From an uncultured Polaribacter sp. (GTDB lineage: Bacteria > Bacteroidota > Bacteroidia > Flavobacteriales > Flavobacteriaceae): a stretch of 64,000 nt of DNA. The stretch lies in assembly GCA_943787375.1 (NCBI GenBank), contig CALSME010000009.1, forward strand, positions 27,434 through 91,433, read 5' to 3'. Both the position numbers and the translations under genes were made by a program. Positions 63,401 through 64,000 of the stretch are shown piece after piece. Below the pieces are notes generated by a model. The model worked only from the letters and a program-made list of their open reading frames with translations. It did not search any database and was not told the DNA's origin. Each line of letters opens with the position of its first letter. The stretch's first letter is position 1.

Positions 63401-63737
63401 CAGAAGACCAATTGTCTGTACTTAAGACCCCTGCTTTTTTAGTGATGTTTTCAAACTTCCAATCCCCTTTATTCAGGTACAATTGATTTTCAACAAGATT
63501 TCCAGAAAAATAAATGTCTAATAATCCATCGTTATTAATATCACCCAAAGCAACACCACCACCATTATAAAAATTTTTATAGGTGTATGGATTCAAATTT
63601 TCTGTTTCCACTAATGTATTTGCAAACTGAACACCTGTATTCTCTTGTAATTCAAATAATGTTTTTACTTTTTCTTCTTGATCACAAGAAAAAAAAAGTA
63701 AAAAAAGTATTGAAAGAAATCCAAGTTTTAAATTCAT
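60480..63737 (-). CDS. FG-GAP/VCBS repeat and ASPIC/UnbV domain lipoprotein (first copy)
   Basis: A 1,085-residue lipoprotein (MNLKLGFLSILFLLFFSC, Cys18), the promoter-proximal member of three tandem paralogues. Blades include GDINNDGLLDIYFSGN, DYDKDGDLDCYLLNNS, DLNNDGNTDIMVTEMLPK and DSDNDGDLDLYVTSGG. The ASPIC/UnbV segment is near residue 544 (PSRGFQSSVSHQLTFGLGN). The C-terminal part has RQDASEGWLLYGSKQK and IKGQIRDFNILEIN. The acidic, Asp-rich loops imply calcium binding. It is the first gene after the susD end and its terminator, so the VCBS genes form a separate transcription unit beside the SusCD pair. Confidence 0.93.
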   Translation of the reverse strand: MNLKLGFLSILFLLFFSCDQEEKVKTLFELQENTGVQFANTLVETENLNPYTYKNFYNGGGVALGDINNDGLLDIYFSGNLVENQLYLNKGDWKFENITKKAGVLSTDNWSSGVTFVDINSDGLLDIYVCQAGPPRDNNRHNQLFINNGNLTFSEQSKKYGLDITGLGVQANFFDYDKDGDLDCYLLNNSIRSVGNYDLIKDQRDNATEKGNKLLRNDNNIFVDVTKEAHIYSSAIGFGLGITISDYNKDTWPDIFISNDFFERDYLYVNQQDGTFKEQLTEQFHSISMGSMGADAADLNNDGNTDIMVTEMLPKTIQRQRTKTLFESWDKNALAVKNGYHYQFSRNALHQNMGDDTFFEISRFSDVHASEWSWSTLLFDADNDGLKDIFISNGIYKDLLDRDYLTYMANEDQIKELIQTDKQVMKKLIDRMPSKAVANAIYKNTGDFQFKDQTIEWGLQQPSFSNGTAYGDLDNDGDLDLVVNNVNMPAFIYKNTTDSTKQKSITVQLKGTLKNTQSIGSKVEVYYNNDKYSVLENFPSRGFQSSVSHQLTFGLGNCTNIDSLKIEWVSGSESTFTALKTNSVYTFQDPNTPLKGNSKKEVSQRSLLKLTQAVVNFKHKENKAVDFNREQLLPEMYNNEGPHITSADINNDGQQDFYIGGAKGQTGTLFISQKDQSYKELSKPFQMHASSEDTDALFFDSDNDGDLDLYVTSGGKSFSKYDYSLYDRLYINDGNNNFTTSKTVLPFKTPISSSTVTAYDYDQDGDQDLFVGERFKVETYGVPSDGYLLENKGNNWYEISNEKALKNMGLITDAAWKDLNNDGKKELIVAGEWMAIQVFKIASGKLINATKEFGLENTNGFWKKLQIVDIDADGDLDIIAGNKGENTFFKNTMRMYVADFDSNGTEESIICYKKGNDYYPIVDRDELIGQIASLKQKLLYYKAYANATMRSIFTKEQLDKARVFDVNTVQTTLFVNTDNKYIPVKLPNEIQYSNVTAIATIDVNKDGYLDLLFGGNQYLVKPQFGRQDASEGWLLYGSKQKNIFEKIISLQIKGQIRDFNILEINHKKHLLTTLNNESLQIYEIQ

Positions 63738-63818
63738 AAAAAAGGGCCGTATAAATGGGTCTAAATATTAATACGAAATTGATAAAATAGTCTGTAATAC
63801 ACTGTATATAAAGACAAA

Positions 63819-63849
63819 CAAATCTAAGTTTTATTGTGATGATTTACAA
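63819..63849 (-). promoter_or_regulatory. promoter of the VCBS/sugar array
   Basis: On the minus strand TTG (63847-63849), a 20-base spacer and TAGATTTG (63819-63826) fit the Bacteroidetes -33/-7 promoter. Transcription would start near 63812, leaving a ~75-base leader to the ATG at 63737. The rest of 63738-63903 shows nothing else. Confidence 0.55.
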
Positions 63850-63903
63850 CTGATAGTACTAAAATATTCCATTAAAAAGTTAAAATTTAACATAAAATAG
63901 CAG

Positions 63904-63937
63904 CTAAAAAAAACGGGTTGCCATACGACAACCCGTT
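63904..63937 (-). terminator. intrinsic terminator after the susD-like gene
   Basis: AACGGGTTG (63912-63920) and CAACCCGTT (63929-63937) form a 9-bp stem around an 8-base loop. On the minus strand a T-run follows, about 40 bases past the susD-like stop. Confidence 0.88.
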
Positions 63938-63976
63938 ACTATAATTTATTGATATAATCTGTAATAATTCTACAAA

Positions 63977-64000
63977 TTAGTAACCCGTATTTTGTGTTAA
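63977..64000 (-). CDS. SusD/RagB-like protein, last seven residues only
   Basis: Read on the minus strand, 64000-63977 gives LTQNTGY and a TAA stop. A terminal NTGY preceded by a polar residue is typical of SusD/RagB nutrient-binding lipoproteins. The position directly upstream of VCBS lipoprotein genes and before a terminator fits. Only 24 bases are visible, so this is an inference from a very short tail. Confidence 0.5.
   Translation of the reverse strand, partial: LTQNTGY

Overview
The window is AT-rich chromosomal DNA from a member of the Bacteroidetes, most likely a marine Flavobacteriaceae (Polaribacter/Tenacibaculum-like). The reasons are a SusD-type C-terminus at the right edge, many lipoproteins with short SPII signals, an FecA-like TonB receptor, DUF6452/DUF6048 and CCC-motif proteins, and promoters of the Bacteroidetes type (TTTG-N19-TAnnTTTG). 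No rRNA, tRNA, CRISPR array or recognisable insertion sequence was seen.

Layout. 1-5.9 kb: housekeeping genes (ABC-F ATPase, redox-dead thioredoxin-like lipoprotein, DEAD-box helicase with RG-rich tail, aldose-epimerase-like protein). 5.9-10.5 kb: an accessory island with a four-gene operon. It encodes two paralogous secreted transglutaminase-like proteins, a small secreted protein joining an RHS core to an M91-type zinc metallopeptidase, and a lipoprotein that may be its immunity partner. Palindromic and direct repeats flank it. 10.5-21.3 kb: core genes (guaB, TonB receptor, 5'-nucleotidase, HMG-CoA lyase, LysE exporter, pyrD, pheT). 21.5-26.0 kb: a restriction-modification island with a C5-cytosine methyltransferase carrying a recombinase-like arm domain, an Mrr endonuclease, a small unknown gene, and an MvaI/BcnI-like endonuclease whose conserved frame runs upstream of its only ATG without a start codon. 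26-40.4 kb: core genes again (S9 peptidase, DUF2752, frameshifted rocD, RlmD, PCD, DUF6452/6048, 2OG oxygenase, SUI1, nucleoside phosphorylase, Ung, MutS2). 40.5-64 kb: a collinear minus-strand array of 14 genes downstream of a susD end.

The last region looks like a disaccharide/alpha-glucan utilisation locus. SusCD-type uptake would be followed by three ~1,080-residue FG-GAP/VCBS-UnbV lipoproteins, a PAP2/haloperoxidase-like lipoprotein, two further GH13 enzymes, a cytoplasmic GH37 trehalase with a fungal-type calcium loop, three MFS permeases, and a sucrose-phosphorylase-like GH13_18 enzyme paired with a PfkB sugar kinase. Internal spacings of -14 to +38 bp suggest one or two long transcripts. 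A promoter candidate lies before the first VCBS gene, and a LacI-operator-like palindrome precedes the sugar kinase.

The best candidates for undescribed biology are the transglutaminase-like/RHS-M91 toxin operon, the arm-domain methyltransferase with its damaged cognate endonuclease, and the tandem VCBS-UnbV lipoprotein module.
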